A stretch of 64,000 nt of DNA from Margaritifera margaritifera (GCA_029931535.1 JAQPZY010000833.1:372001-436000); one strand, 5' to 3'. Shown: positions 12,170-24,928, numbered from the stretch's first letter. The notes: a model not told the origin generated them from the sequence alone. Translations and numbers: made by a program.

Positions 12170-13783
12170 ATGGAAATAGAATCCTTGAATTGGTTCAGAT
12201 TTTCAAAATGCTTAGTTATTGTAGGAACTAAAGTCCTCCATGAACTACTCAAGTTCAATATTCAAACATATAGTTTCAGTGAATATCATAAATTGTGGCT
12301 AGAGAAAGTCAACTTCCATGGTCGGTCTGATGGTGTGACAGTGTTGTGGAAATCACTTAAACAGCATCATGGAACACTAGATGCTTCATGTCAGCTAAAT
12401 CTTCGGTCACTTCTTTCCAAATGGAAGTGCAGTCGTGGGCCCAAAGATACGGATATAAGACAACAACTCTCAGTTCTAAAACACTGGGAAGATGACATAC
12501 AAGATTTTATGAGTAAGCATGCAACCCAGCATGATACATTGAAGAAATGGTCAAGTGAATTACAAAGCCTTGCTGCACTAAATACTTCTCTATTGACGTC
12601 AATAAAAACTTGGACTCAGGAGTTTGTCAACCTTTGCCAAGCAGATCAGCTGGATCTTGTGCATCTCACAGAACGGCATCATGAAAGAACAAAACATCTA
12701 TCGGAAGATTTTTTGAATAAACTTGAATTTTGCATCAGACAGGGGCCAGAGGAGCTTCATACGGTTTTAAACATATTTCAACAAGATGAAGTGAATTCTG
12801 AGAATGCTTTGAAATCAGAATTACATAACTTTCTTACATCTTGGCAACCAAAGATTGATGAACTTCTGGATATATGGATTACACAAATTTCGGGCAGTTC
12901 ACATCAGCAGGTTTTACAAAGTTTGGTGACCGATGTTAAGAACTGTCTACCAAGAGTACACCAAACATGCCAGACAGGGCTACAAAACATCTGTAGTACA
13001 TGGCACAATAATTTACAAAAGAAATTGGCTGATTGGAACAATCAGTTGCAGCAAGTCAGCACATCCACCAGTGATCTACATGGTCTAGCGAAGTCATGGC
13101 ACACTGATCTTGAGGCATTTCCTTCTGCATCTGATCAACAAACAAGAGATTTTTTTACTCAAAAAGACCTGATCTGCAAAATCTGAGGACAAAACGAATT
13201 ATTACGGGCCCACAATGGTCATATCTGTATCCAACTCATAGTTACATTGAGCTGAGAAAATTTGACATAATTCTTTTGTATACTCTACACAGAAATGTTT
13301 TTCCAATTTGGCCACCAGAGTTGGGTTGGAGAGGTGAAATACTGGAAACAGATCATTCAACAGGGGCAGACTTGATGAGATTGAAACAATTCAGAAACGT
13401 TTACATTGGCCACATTCCTGATCCCACTCTGACAAATTCTGAGTTTGAGAAGTTGTGGATGATACTTGAAGAAGGTCTGAACAGACTTTTGAAAGGTCTT
13501 GGGCAGGAATTCCAAGAAAAGGTCAAACAGAGAGCAGCTGAATTGAAAACCTGTCCATTTGATTTTCGTGAGGAAATTAAGCTTCAGCTTTCGCTGATAA
13601 ATTGGTACCAAGGTGACATATTAGATATATTAGACTTACAGCAATATACAGATGACAAAATTGAAAAATTTCTCAGCCTTGTCCACACCATACATGAGAA
13701 AGTTCAAAAGTTGTATCAACAACAAGTTATCAACATATCTGAGATGCAGGATTTTAAGACCCAGATGGATCACATGATGAAAG
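12170..13783 (+). CDS. DZIP3-like HEPN-domain protein, exon 1 (internal frame change)
   Basis: HEPN domains are all-helical and often bind or cut RNA; DZIP3-type HEPN proteins are expanded in bivalves and other invertebrates. The ATG at 12170 has A at -3 and G at +4. The start reads SLNWFRFSKCLVIVGTKVLH, the first helix of such domains. About 290 residues rich in Trp, Gln, Leu and Ser follow (LKKWSSELQ, IKTWTQEF, STWHNNLQ, KSWHTDL), giving a loose Trp-spaced helical repeat. The second half reads LRTKRIITGPQWSYLYP, FDIILLYTLHRN and LKQFRNVYIGH, the last matching the HEPN Rx4-6H motif (Arg 13393, His 13411), then a charged helical tail. The first part uses frame 2 and stops at 13184; the second uses frame 1. 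The switch must fall between 13135 and 13184, where a T7 run lies at 13150-13156. The exon ends at AAG|GTAATA in phase 1. One missing T, a programmed shift, or a pseudogene lesion are all possible. Confidence 0.65.
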
Positions 13784-15435
13784 GTAATATTTCGTTTTTA
13801 CTTGTGGAAAGAATACTAGATGCAGTTTTCTAAATCTGTTTAAAATTTTGATGATTTATCCCTATTTCAGAATTCAAACTTCTTAGTTTGCAAAATGTTT
13901 ATTGAACAATTACATCGAGGTCCACAGTTTTTGTATGAAATAAATCTGTTTGAATTAGATATTTTTAATGTTAATTGAAGTACAGTGATGGTGTCAAATT
14001 ACTTTCACTATCAAAGCAGATGTGTATGTAGTAACAAGAACCACCTCCAATTCACCAAACAAAACTTTAATCTCGCAAGTATTCGAAATTCAGTTTTGAT
14101 TTTAAAAAATATTAAAATGACTAACATAAAAATTACATTTAAATTTGTCTTCATCATATACCATACCTCTTCCGAAACAAACAGAACAATTGAAGAAAAT
14201 CAAAACAAAGCAAAACAGTGTCTATGCAAGAATAAATGTCATGCAAAACTCAGAAAAGTAAGATATATTATATGCAGTGTCATTTAAAGGGACACAAATT
14301 GTTTTGACCATGAAAGAGAAGTGTAAAATAGCTATTAAGTTGCAAAAAATGCATATTTGTGTGGTATATATTGGAATATTGCACCATAAATTCCCATCTT
14401 CTCAATATGTATGCTGTCTATATCATGTTGACTCAAATGATACACCTATATTTTTCTCTCAAAGGATTAAATATTTATAATTGATAGATATTGATCTTTT
14501 TGGCATACTATACTTCCATTTAATAAGGGCTAATTTTGAAACAAGGCATAGAATTGTATAGAATAATGTATTATATATGTGAGCTTAATTTACTGGGTAT
14601 GTCCTCCCCTTGATTTCTCATAATTATACTCGGGGAATGACTACAAGTGATTCACTAATGAATTATTGGTCGCATGACAGCTGTCATACCCGCAAATATT
14701 TCATCAGGAATTCCTTTAACTGTGATGGGGGGTGTTTGTATATGAGCACCATCTGCATCAAAGGTTAATAACCAGCCATATGACATCGCAAAACACGGGC
14801 TTGGACATTTCACCTAAGTGAGTTATTTTCTTTTTCACATCTTGTACTATTATAGTTAGCGTCATGAATTGGTGGAAATGGAGCAATAATAATTAACTTG
14901 TGCCTATGATAAAGAAACTCACTTGTTCACTCTGGAGATCTGTGATACCTACATATTTAAACATAATCACTATCCATCTATCCATTATATTCTATACTAG
15001 TATTTTACACAGAATGTCATAGATTACATAATTTCAAATATCAACTTTTTAGTTAAATCTATAATCTACTCAAATAAGCTGCAGAATTGTGTATATGAAA
15101 CATTCTAAATTTATAGAAATGTGAGTGCAAAATATTGAAGCATCTTTGTATCCACCTCCACCTATCCTAATGATCTCTCTATATATCTTGAACTAAGATG
15201 GTCATCAGTACTTTTTGGTATATAAGGATGGTTATTGATACTTTGCCATGGATTGAGAATTAGTTAAAGGTCATGGAATAGAATCAAGCAGTTTCTCTAA
15301 CTCATCAATCATTCATTACTTGTATGTGAAAGACTTATCATTGCCTGTCTCATGTAGTATAGTGTTCCTACATGAAAGTTGTAAAAATGTCATTTTAATT
15401 GGTTCACTCTTTTGTTATTTTTTTATGGATTAAAG
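13784..15435 (+). other. Intron 1 of the HEPN gene
   Basis: Begins GTAATATT and ends with a T-rich stretch and ATTAAAG. No gene inside; short frames at 13985-14480 have no motif. Confidence 0.45.
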
Positions 15436-15477
15436 GAGTGAAGAAGAAGATGGCCAGCTATGCAACAAATGTATCAA
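15436..15477 (+). CDS. HEPN gene, candidate mini-exon 2 (42 nt, phase 1-1)
   Basis: A T-rich tract (TTTTGTTATTTTTTTATGG) leads to AAAG|GAG, and the donor is CAA|GTAAGT. Joined to the phase-1 end of exon 1 it reads VKKKMASYATNVS without a stop. Length is 42 nt, a multiple of three, so including or skipping it preserves frame. The residues would extend the charged helical tail of the HEPN protein. Support is splice-site quality plus frame; there is no family match. Confidence 0.5.
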
Positions 15478-15731
15478 GTAAGTGTGCAACGTTATATAGT
15501 TCATTGACACTATAGATTTCCTGCCACATAGTCTTCTTTATGAGTATGTAGGAACAAAATCATAGGAGGATTGTTGTTGATGCAGAGGTCCATATCACAC
15601 AAAATCTTACTACTTTGAACTTCAAGAGAACAGGCTGAATAGAATTCGTATTTAAATCTGAACTTAATATCTGATTGCTCCATGATTGTCAGGAAAAATT
15701 GAGTGATATATACCTTTGGATAAAGAAACTA

Positions 15732-16737
15732 CAGTCAAACATGTCCTAACAGTCACCTGTGTTCAGCGGTCACCTGTTCTCCCCGGCAAATTTCTTATAT
15801 AAATGCCCTGTATTTAATGGTCACCTGCTTTCAGCAGTCAGCGGCCAGGTGTTTCCTAACCAAACACTGGTTTCACCCTGCCTTAAGCGGTCACTGGAGA
15901 GTATCAGCAGTGACTGTTCCAAACATTTCATATCTTGATTGTACTTACTGTAGTCCAGTCACTCTGTCAGTCAAACTCAAAGGTTTCAACATGTCATCTT
16001 CGAAAGCAAGGCGGTTTTTGTACTTAGAGATAATCAAAGCAATTCCTGTGCTGGATAGTGGACAAAATAGTCATGTAGTTGCGGCATAAATGGGAGTCGG
16101 GCTAACTCAGATCCAAGGGATTATTAAGCATAAGTGAGATATTATGGCCAATTTTGAAAACAACGTTAATCTGGAGTGTAAGAGATGTACAATCACACCT
16201 AATGAGTAAAGATACATGTACACTGCACTTGTAATATCCCTTATGGTTTATATGCCACTAACAATAGCCACAGGAAGCTTCTTTTTATTCCCTAATCATC
16301 AAAGGTCTCTCACAAAAGCCGACTGTTTTTGATCTCTGTGATTTTGAGCAACTGCTTAATTCGTCAGTTTTGTTTGAAGTGTGAACATCTGTTTTCCTGC
16401 CTAATTATACCAGCTGGCCTAACAAAAAGTCACTCTTGTGTTTGACAATCACAGGTAAGCTGTCAATTAGTAATTTTATTTAGATGATATTTCTACTGAT
16501 AAGTGAAACTTTTTATTTCATTATTTTGCTATTTTTCTTTTTGCTAAATAGCCAAACTAAATATATGTATCTTGATAGCATACTACTACTAATAATAATG
16601 CTAATGCTATTCGGTGCATAGTACATGTATTTGACATGAACCAAGTTTGAGAGCTGAACCTGCCTTCAGAGGTCACTTGTCTACAAAGGCCACTTTGGCC
16701 TTTTCACATGAGTGGCCACTGTAGACAGGTTTGACTG
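15732..16737 (+). mobile_element. pogo/Tigger-like DNA transposon, partly coding, decayed
   Basis: Terminal inverted repeats begin CAGTCAAACATGTCC at 15732 and, on the other strand from 16737, CAGTCAAACCTGTC. Both ends are flanked by TA (15730-15731 and 16738-16739), the target duplication of Tc1/mariner/pogo elements. Inside, a frame on the + strand reads MSSSKARRFLYLEIIKAIPV, LDSGQN, then after a stop MGVGLTQIQGIIKHK. This fits the N-terminal CENP-B-type helix-turn-helix of pogo transposases. The DDE catalytic part is absent, so the element is a 1.0-kb internally deleted derivative. It sits in intron 2 of the HEPN gene, in the same orientation. Confidence 0.8.
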
Positions 16738-17139
16738 TATATGGTTCAGGAAAATGATGTTTTGAAATAACCTGTAAAATACTCAATTTTGTTTTTATTA
16801 TATCTGGTTATTATACAATAACACTTTGTATAGGTTACCAAACCTTTTTTAGTCCTGTGAAAAAGAAAAAAAATTATTTTTGCAGTAATCTTTACTGGTA
16901 AATAATTCAAATGAAATACATTTCACAACAACACATAATTGGATGATTTATATAATACTCTCTCACTTATTTAAGAAAATGGGAACACTACTGTACCTTG
17001 CTTTGATTCATGTCCCTTATTTTGCAGAATAAATATACACCCGATTTTCATATTTTATTGTGATTTGTAGTGGGTGGTGTTGGTGACAAGCCATGTAGAG
17101 CTTATTTTATTTAAAACTTGTATGAACAAAAATGTTTAT

Positions 17140-17610
17140 ATCTAACCACAACCGTTTGCACTTCATTTCTCTACACGGTTGCTACCTACATTCTCATCAG
17201 TGTACTTAAAGTTTGATTTGTATTTATCTTTCTTTGAAAAAATAAATTCACTATTTATAAACTCTCAGAACAGACTCGTCCCTAGTCACAAATTGCTGTA
17301 CACTTGCAACTGTAATATGATTGTCGTAAATGTATAAATCGTTACAATGAGCATCCAGTCAAATACTGATACAAATTGGAAAGGTTCTCCAATTTACATT
17401 TCTCTACGCAGTGGCTGCCTTCATTCTTTTTAGTGCAATACCATTTCAGTTTGTTTTACCTTTTTGTTCAGATAAGTTACTATTTATAAACTTTAAAGAT
17501 GGACTCATTTCTAGTGGCAACTAATGTGCTCTTGCAAATGTAGTAAGATTGTTGCTACAGCGAAATTTTGAAATTGGTAAAACAAGCATTCAGACAAATA
17601 TTAACAACAT
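17140..17610. repeat. Diverged tandem duplication, ~232-bp unit
   Basis: Two copies about 232 bp apart share CATTTCTCTACRCRGT with GCTRCCTWCATTCT (about 17163 and 17397), ACTATTTATAAACT (about 17250 and 17480), and the pattern CTTGCAA.TGTA.TA.GATTG.  Both continue to a segment ending CATYCAGWCAAATAYT. An ancient local duplication; function unknown. Confidence 0.65.
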
Positions 17611-17881
17611 TTAAGCAAATTGAAGTGATTCTTCTATTTTTATTCATGCATTCAATCTTGCATTCTATTAATTATGTGTGTAATCTTTGGAAGACTTACT
17701 AGTAGCATAAATTCCGTAGATGGATAAATATATTTTATTTGCCATTTATAGAGAATTACGACAATAAAACATGCATATCCTGGGATAAATGGATAAATGT
17801 CAAGAATCCCTAATTAGCTTGTATTGATTCTTTGGAAAACGCAGCAGTTCTTCATTATAAAGAAAGTTAATGTATCACACA

Positions 17882-17884
<3 letters not shown>

Positions 17885-17956
<72 letters not shown>

Positions 17957-17957
17957 T
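17885..17957. repeat. (TA)n(CA)n microsatellite
   Basis: About 28 TA units followed by eight CA units. Confidence 0.95.
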
Positions 17958-19436
17958 ACTTTCATACACACAGTTACATTGAAGCTTGTTTGAAAGCAAT
18001 TTATTTGCTTCGACTCCTTAGTTAAATGTACGATCAATATATGAAACAAATAACGCAAACCTGGGAATTTTGTATATTAAACAAACTTTGAATTTAAATG
18101 CGAGTTTAAATGCTTGAAGTATATATACTTCTTTTAAAACTATGATTTCCATCTGTACTTTCTCAATAACTTATCAAAGAGATTTCTTTTATTAATGATG
18201 GCTTTCTAACTACACAATTATATAAAGCGTAGGAGTGGTACTTGCACTTATTATTAGAACCACTGGTCTGTTGTCCACACCTATTTTCTTTCAGAAATTA
18301 GAGATAGCTTGCTACTGATTGAGTAAAAGTAAGCATGCAAGAATATTTTTCTTCATTGATAGGAAATTCTCGAAATATGATTTACAAATCACAAAGGCAG
18401 ATAATTGCATACTATCCTGTTTTTGAAGGATACTATCAATGTATTCGGAAGATAATATGGAAAACAATATAGTGACCACATTTTCAGAAACTCTCTACAG
18501 GAACAAATATAGTTACTTCCAAACAATTTGGATGTTTGATCCGCCATACCATATTGTATCTGCAATTTCTTGTATTTGGAGGACAATAACTGTATAGCTG
18601 CAATACGCTTTGAACACACATGTCAGCAGACTGAAGAAGAGTTTCTAGCCATTGATAGGTAGTCGAGAAGGATTGTTTTTTAACAGGGAGTGTTTTCGGG
18701 GAAGATTGTATGGTATGTATTGAAAAGAAAAAAAAAGATATGCCCCCTGGATATAAAGGCCAAGCCATACGATTTAATTTATTAATTGTGATCCTTCCAA
18801 AACCAGAAATTTATGTGGAGAGTCCTACCACTCCCTGCAGCTATACAATTACTCTCTGCCACTGCAACCATGTAAAAAAAAATTCAAAAATTCAAAAACC
18901 CAAGCCAGCAGAAAAAAATTCTAGACTAAAATCACACAAGCCTTATTTATACTAGTATCTGACTAATCCAAATCATGAAAACGATGTTTAAGTCCAGTCA
19001 GACAAACCGTCTTGCTGAAAGTGCTTTCATGTGCATCCATGCATGACTACTTTTACATTTAATTCGTTGCCTATACATAAATAATGTTAAGCAATGTTTA
19101 TTTTTGTTTTTGTAGACGATTTTCTAAGAGGGATAAATCAGTATATGGTACTTTAGTGGTGTAAATGTAAATATTCCAACCTATTTGATTGAATTTCACA
19201 CATCACCGTTGGCTCAGTGTAGAAAGGAATCAAACAGTTTGGAAACACCCATTCAACCATCTAAAACACAACGCAACTAATACTATTAGGCAATCTTGTC
19301 AATCATTCCATACTTAAGTATGAAAATATGATTTACACAGCATCTTGCCTGTTTTCTTGCATTATAGTGTGCTTACGCAACAAACTTAATAAAACAACCC
19401 TTTTATCGTCTCATATCTTGGCTCATTTTTTTACAG

Positions 19437-19490
19437 AAAGGATGAGCAGAATGGAGACATCAGTACATAGAGTTGGAAAATTGATAATAG
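19437..19490 (+). CDS. HEPN gene, candidate mini-exon 3 (54 nt, phase 1-1)
   Basis: The acceptor is a strong TTTTTTTACAG and the donor ATAG|GTAAGTG. Using phase 1 from exon 2 it reads KRMSRMETSVHRVGKLIIG with no stop. Length is 54 nt, again symmetric. The sequence is a short amphipathic helix and resembles the next exon in ending with I-I-G. This fits a chain of interchangeable helical mini-exons after the HEPN domain. Confidence 0.55.
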
Positions 19491-22400
19491 GTAAGTGCAA
19501 CTTTGCATATAGGGATAATACTATATTTTTGCATGGTCTGTTTTCCATGAAAGGACGATTAATGAGAATTGTCATTTAGGCAGACTCCATGTTACACAAA
19601 ACCTTGCCTGCAGTGGCGTAGCAGGTGCCCAAGTAACCCCCCACAACTGGGGGCCAGTGGGGGCCCAAAATCCCCATCAAAGAACTTTTTTATTGGGAAA
19701 GGGCCCCCGAATGAAGGGGTGGGGGGGGGGCATGATATGGCATGGTAAGATGTATTCATATTCAGCCCAGATGCTTTAATCAAACTGCACCATTGCTGTC
19801 AGTAAAACAGGGATAAAAATGTTGCGCTCGATAGTCTTCATTCCATACCAATTGTGCCAACTCCGTTTCCTTGTATGAGGTATCACTAGTTAGTAGATAG
19901 AAACAGCAGGAATCATCAAAAAGCTTGCCATTTTTAATAACAATTTTCATATAAATATTTGACTGTGCTGTAGGTTACCATATCACTATGGCATTGCGAC
20001 TTCTTATCGTTTGTTAGAATTACATGTTTCAAGGGAATTAAAAGTTGCTGAGTTTTAAAAATGATATTGTTGACTCGTCTACATCCCTTTTTTATGATGT
20101 ATTTAAAGTCATATGAGATTAAAGTGGCTTACTTAGTATTGATTATATGCCAGATTTAAAGCGTTGATAATAGTCTTTTGTCTTTTATTTATAAATAATA
20201 AAACATTAGGATACAACACTTTTTCACACCCAGGTCAACATTTTTCTACAATATTTGTGGCTACATTAAAGCACAAAATGAGGGAATTTTCCACTACACA
20301 GTCCACAGGATTTGGCCTAATCAAGTCATGTGGATAACTTCAAAAATCTTGTTTCGTTGCTGTCTAAATATTTCTTTTAGTCTAATTGTAACTTTCATAG
20401 ATGACAATGATCTTATTACAGTTATCACTGTTTCCACTAAAAACGTTCTATTTGTATATTTGGTCGTTATCTATTTTTAGTACTTTCACTCCAACTTTTG
20501 GCTGCAAAGCAATCTGAATACCATGCTAGGACTGCTACATTAAAAAGTACTTGTGACGAATAGCAAGTCTCAAAACTCCGCTTAGTCACGAGCTTTTGTG
20601 CTACTGAATAAAGATTATGTTTCTCTGATTGTATTATATATTAATTGGGGATCGATCATCAAAATTAAATACATGTATGTACAACAGATCAAACTAACAG
20701 TAAAGCTTGGTGAAACTGATTAAAAGAAATTCAGAATGGCCCAACAAATCGTTTAGAATGATGTCCATTTTTAAGTGAACATTGATTGAAAGGGCATGAT
20801 ATTAACAGTATATTGTTGTAACTCTTGTTTTTAGCACTAAATGAATAGCACAATGTTGAGTGTAGCATGCAATGCAAGAGACTCCTGCAACGTCAAAGCC
20901 ATGGGTGTTAAGCGATACAATGCGAGTCACAGCAATGCATTGGAATGCATCTCATATTTTCTGATAAAATGCATTTCACATGGTTAGAGAACTGCTTGCC
21001 ATCATCCCATTTGCTTTATCCGTATATTTTTTACATGTATGATGCAATTTTGCTCACTAGATGTCTTATAAAAAGTTTTACATTTAATTTAGAATTGTAA
21101 AGCATAATTTAAAAGTACTAGCCATTTGATTTTTCAGTTCAGAAAAGAGCAAGCTAGACATTGACAAACTGGAGATCCACTAACTTGTTGTAAACTTTTC
21201 ACAGCTATATTTGGGCTAAACTGAAAACAAATACAAAAGGAGAAATAGCAGTACTATATATGTATTTTTCATTACACCAATATTTATATTTTAGAATGGG
21301 TGTGCATCATAAGTTTAAGGGTGATTATTGGGAAAACTAGGTTATTAAAGAATTAGTAGACTGTTCAAGTACATTGAAATAATTTTGAAAGAAGAAATAA
21401 ATTATATAGAGTAATACATAATACAGAAAATCATGTAAAACAAATTTGATTACAGGCATAAACTCCTAATTAACAACCACCTAAATACTTTTTTATGTCT
21501 TTATTTTGGGTTTCTTTATTTTGGGTTATCACTAGACAATAACACCTTTTGTTAGGAATAGCAGCCAACCAAAACTTCTCTAATGATCTAAAAGTGAAAA
21601 AAGAAACATTTTCTGATGATTTATTGATTTCTCTTGTAATTGACATTAAAATGTAACATCTTTCAAACCTAAATTTGATATATTGTAATTATTTTTGGAA
21701 CCAAAAAGTGTATAGTTATTTTATTCTGTTCCATTATGATATCTAATTTTCTTATGCCAGGCCGTTTGACACTTTTTCATGTGTATATGAAGTAAATAAA
21801 ATATTTACTTTAGCCCAGGCACATGCACTATGTTTCTCTACATTGTGATTATCAAAATTTATAAGTCTTAATAATAGACCAATATTGCAGTTTGTTTTGT
21901 GTTTTAGCAAAAATTAATACACCTTTATAAAAGTTCTACAAGAAATCGACCTGATTCTATTCACATATTGGCAACTACATTTAGTCTAAAATGTTACATA
22001 GATTTTCTTTGATAGTCAACAGCACTTTCTATCTCGGCTTGAATGTGAAGTAAAATGTCCTAATAGAACCTCCAAGTTCAATGAGAAATTTTGTTTTGGT
22101 TCATTGACAAACTGTATTTCAGTTCAATGACAAACTTTTCCTGCTGCAATTTAACATCTGTTTAAATGATGTTTATTGTTTTATCAGATAAAAGCAAATT
22201 TATGTCCGTAATTTAGTTTCAAACAGTTTAAGTTAAGAATATTAGCTGTTTCTGTGAAAACACAATATTCTTTAGAAAACAAGCAATTCATTAAAACTTA
22301 AGGCGAAGTGCAATTTTGTTTCATTCGCAAAGTTGATTCAGTAATGAAACCAATAATAAACTAAAGAAGTAAAATTAACCAATAAGGTTAGTTTGATTAC

Positions 22401-23143
22401 ATAATCACAGTTATGATGATGGCATCCATTAGCCAAATGAAAATTGACACATATTCATACAAGGAATTAATCATGTAAATGAATAGTTTTCTTACTCGAA
22501 TTAGTCTGCTTTTTGATGACTGGATGCAATACCTTTACAGGGTTTAAATATGATAGTTTCTAGTGAAATTATCATTATGACTAAATTCTCCTTTGTAATC
22601 ATAGTGTATTTGTTCTCCTATAAACAGACAGAAACACCAATTATTATGCACCAAATTACACAAACAGCAACTGAAAAATGAATAGGTTGTCAATCTCTTG
22701 TGCTCAACTCTTATCTACCAAGGGCTGATGACCATTGTCTGCATTGTATGTTGAGTTATTTCAGTTCAATTTTGCATCTGTGCCAGTTTCTTGTGCACTC
22801 ATAGCCAGCGACTTCTCTCCTCTGTGTGCAGATAGATACATGTTGCTTCATATGAAAATTTCATGCTTAAAAATGATGTTTTTCCATAAATTGACTTTTA
22901 TGTAACTTTAATTAAATTTTGTTTTTAAGTCTGTTTCTCCTTGGAAAAAGTGGAATGCAAGAATTGTTGCAGAAGCATCTTCAATGCTTTTAAAGAGCTC
23001 TTATCAGTGACGTATGTTGCATTCAGATCTGATTTCCATGACATCAGCATTTTGCATCAGAGGGTGGCAGGTTATTTCTATTTTGTGCACATATTTTTCT
23101 TATTTCTTAAATATATCATTACTTTATTACCTATGACAGTCAT

Positions 23144-23215
<72 letters not shown>

Positions 23216-23387
23216 TTCTTCTTCTTAATAATTGCTCACTACCCAGGAAGCATTTACGAACAGATACCTGTCCAACCATCCTTTGTGGAGGGACAAATAC
23301 TGTTTACACATTTTGGCTTACACTGACTTAACAAAAGTGTTTTTTTGTATGGAAAAAATGATTTCGGAATTTGTTCGATAATTTCAG
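19491..23387 (+). other. Intron 3 of the HEPN gene
   Basis: AT-rich, no coding support. A G/C-rich patch at 19611-19735 begins CAGTGGCGTAGC, like one end of a hAT-type element; its partner end was not found. A (TA)n tract lies at 23148-23207. Nothing else structured was seen. Confidence 0.5.
23148..23207. repeat. (TA)n microsatellite
   Basis: About 30 TA units, followed by a T-rich tail and (CTT)n. Confidence 0.95.
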
Positions 23388-23426
23388 ATCCAAAGGTGAA
23401 CAGAGCAAAATTAAATAATATAATTG
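23388..23426 (+). CDS. HEPN gene, candidate mini-exon 4 (39 nt, phase 1-1)
   Basis: The acceptor is TTCGATAATTTCAG and the donor ATTG|GTAAGTAC. In phase 1 it reads DPKVNRAKLNNIIG, open throughout. Its length of 39 nt is a multiple of three, and its I-I-G end matches exon 3. Confidence rests on the chain of three consecutive symmetric phase-1 exons with consensus donors. Confidence 0.5.
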
Positions 23427-23744
23427 GTAAGTACACAGTAATGATTTATATCCTGCATTCACTATGAAAGTAGATGGTATTACTTAAAATCTCTTTTATC
23501 ACAAGTTCTTAAATTATTCACCTAAGCCCCTGTCAATATGTAATTTTAATTTCCCTGCTTCAAGTAAACATCTTCAAAGAAATTCCTTCTTGACCAACAT
23601 GAACAACATGAACAATATATTGAAATCTCCCAGTACAGAATTTATCATTATATCCAGATATAATGTGAACGTGCAATTGTGTGCAAGTATACAGAATGCA
23701 TGGTGAGCATTCCAAGACATCTGTTTTGTATAATAATAGTAGTA

Positions 23745-24110
23745 ATAATATTAATTCTTTATTTAACGAGGGTAGCTCAATTAGATTACAGATGCATCTA
23801 GTCTCCCTTGAGGCCCTCAGCTATTCTAAAACCAAAAACAAAGATTACCATGCACAGAGACAAGACAGTTGGAGTAGAGACAAGGTATACTGACATGTAA
23901 AGGTCAATTAAAAATCAAGTTTCAAATATTTGAGATATTTTTCTTTAAAACTTTCAACAGAAGTGGCTGATCTAACAGATGTGGGCAAGGAGTTCCATAT
24001 CTTCGCTCCACAATATTTAAGACCATATCGAAATTGTTCAGTCTTGGGTTTGAGGAGTTTCATGTGGCCATGTATGGTCGACCATAGGCATATGTATGAT
24101 TGTGCATTGA
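23745..24110 (-). mobile_element. LINE 3' remnant (C-terminal end of reverse-transcriptase ORF)
   Basis: On the minus strand, from about 24090 down to 23905, the frame reads HMKLLKPKTEQFRYGLKYCG, then AKIWNSLPTSVRSATSVESF, then KEKYLKYLKLDF and a stop. The WNSLP-x2-VR-x7-SFK pattern is characteristic of the C-terminus of LINE ORF2 proteins. Below the stop a 3' UTR reaches an AATAAAG and a TTATTACTACTATTATT tail (23730-23765 on the + strand), which is the 3' end of the element. The 5' part is missing. It lies downstream of exon 4 of the HEPN gene, antisense to it. Confidence 0.8.
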
Positions 24111-24223
24111 AAGTCGTGTGTAAGTGTATGTTTTATTCCTCATATGTCTACATAACAGTTGACATGTTAAATGTGTTTACCTGTATACAGTATATAGTAA
24201 TTTACCCAACTGTTGATAACCAT

Positions 24224-24345
<122 letters not shown>

Positions 24346-24925
24346 AGAACCACATGCCAATGACTGTTTCAAAGGGAAATGCCACCTTTCTAGTTTATTA
24401 TAACTGTATTAATTATTGAATTTGAAGCTACTCAGGTACTTAAGATGTACACTGAAATTTAATGAGCACTTTTCACAAACCAGGTTTAAGGACTGATGAA
24501 AGATAGAATGTGTCATTTAGTAGGATTAACTTGTCTGGGCCTAGTTCTCCATAGCAAGTGACAGCTTTAGTATTTAGTGATGATAGGCATTATGACTTGT
24601 ATGTACATTTGATGATACTTTACATTATGATTGTTATTTTATAAAACTCCCATATCTCATAATTTTTAACTGAAAATGCATTGAGCTCATGAACTCATAC
24701 TTGCCAGTGCAGCGCCCTCTGTGAGCAAATGGCAAACCTTCTTTTTAGAAAAAAAATTGAGAAATTAAACGTTCTTTTCCCCTAAATTGGTGGAACAGTT
24801 GTGCACAAAGTTTACAGCTGTAATAAATAAAGGAACTCGTATCATATCTTAGTCTGTACCAAGTGTGTTGTCAACATTAAATAAATATTATTATTGTTTT
24901 GTAATAATAATGATAATAATAATAA

Positions 24926-24928
<3 letters not shown>

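Larger units (their letters stand above)
16740..19436 (+). other. Rest of intron 2 of the HEPN gene
   Basis: Contains a diverged tandem duplication (17140-17610) and a (TA)n tract (17885-17940), listed separately. Frames at 18389-18955 show no motif. No RNA gene seen. Confidence 0.45.

Noticed and set aside
19611..19735. hAT-type transposon end (CAGTGGCGTAGC)
   Set aside because: Only one end is visible; no matching inverted end or 8-bp duplication was found nearby.
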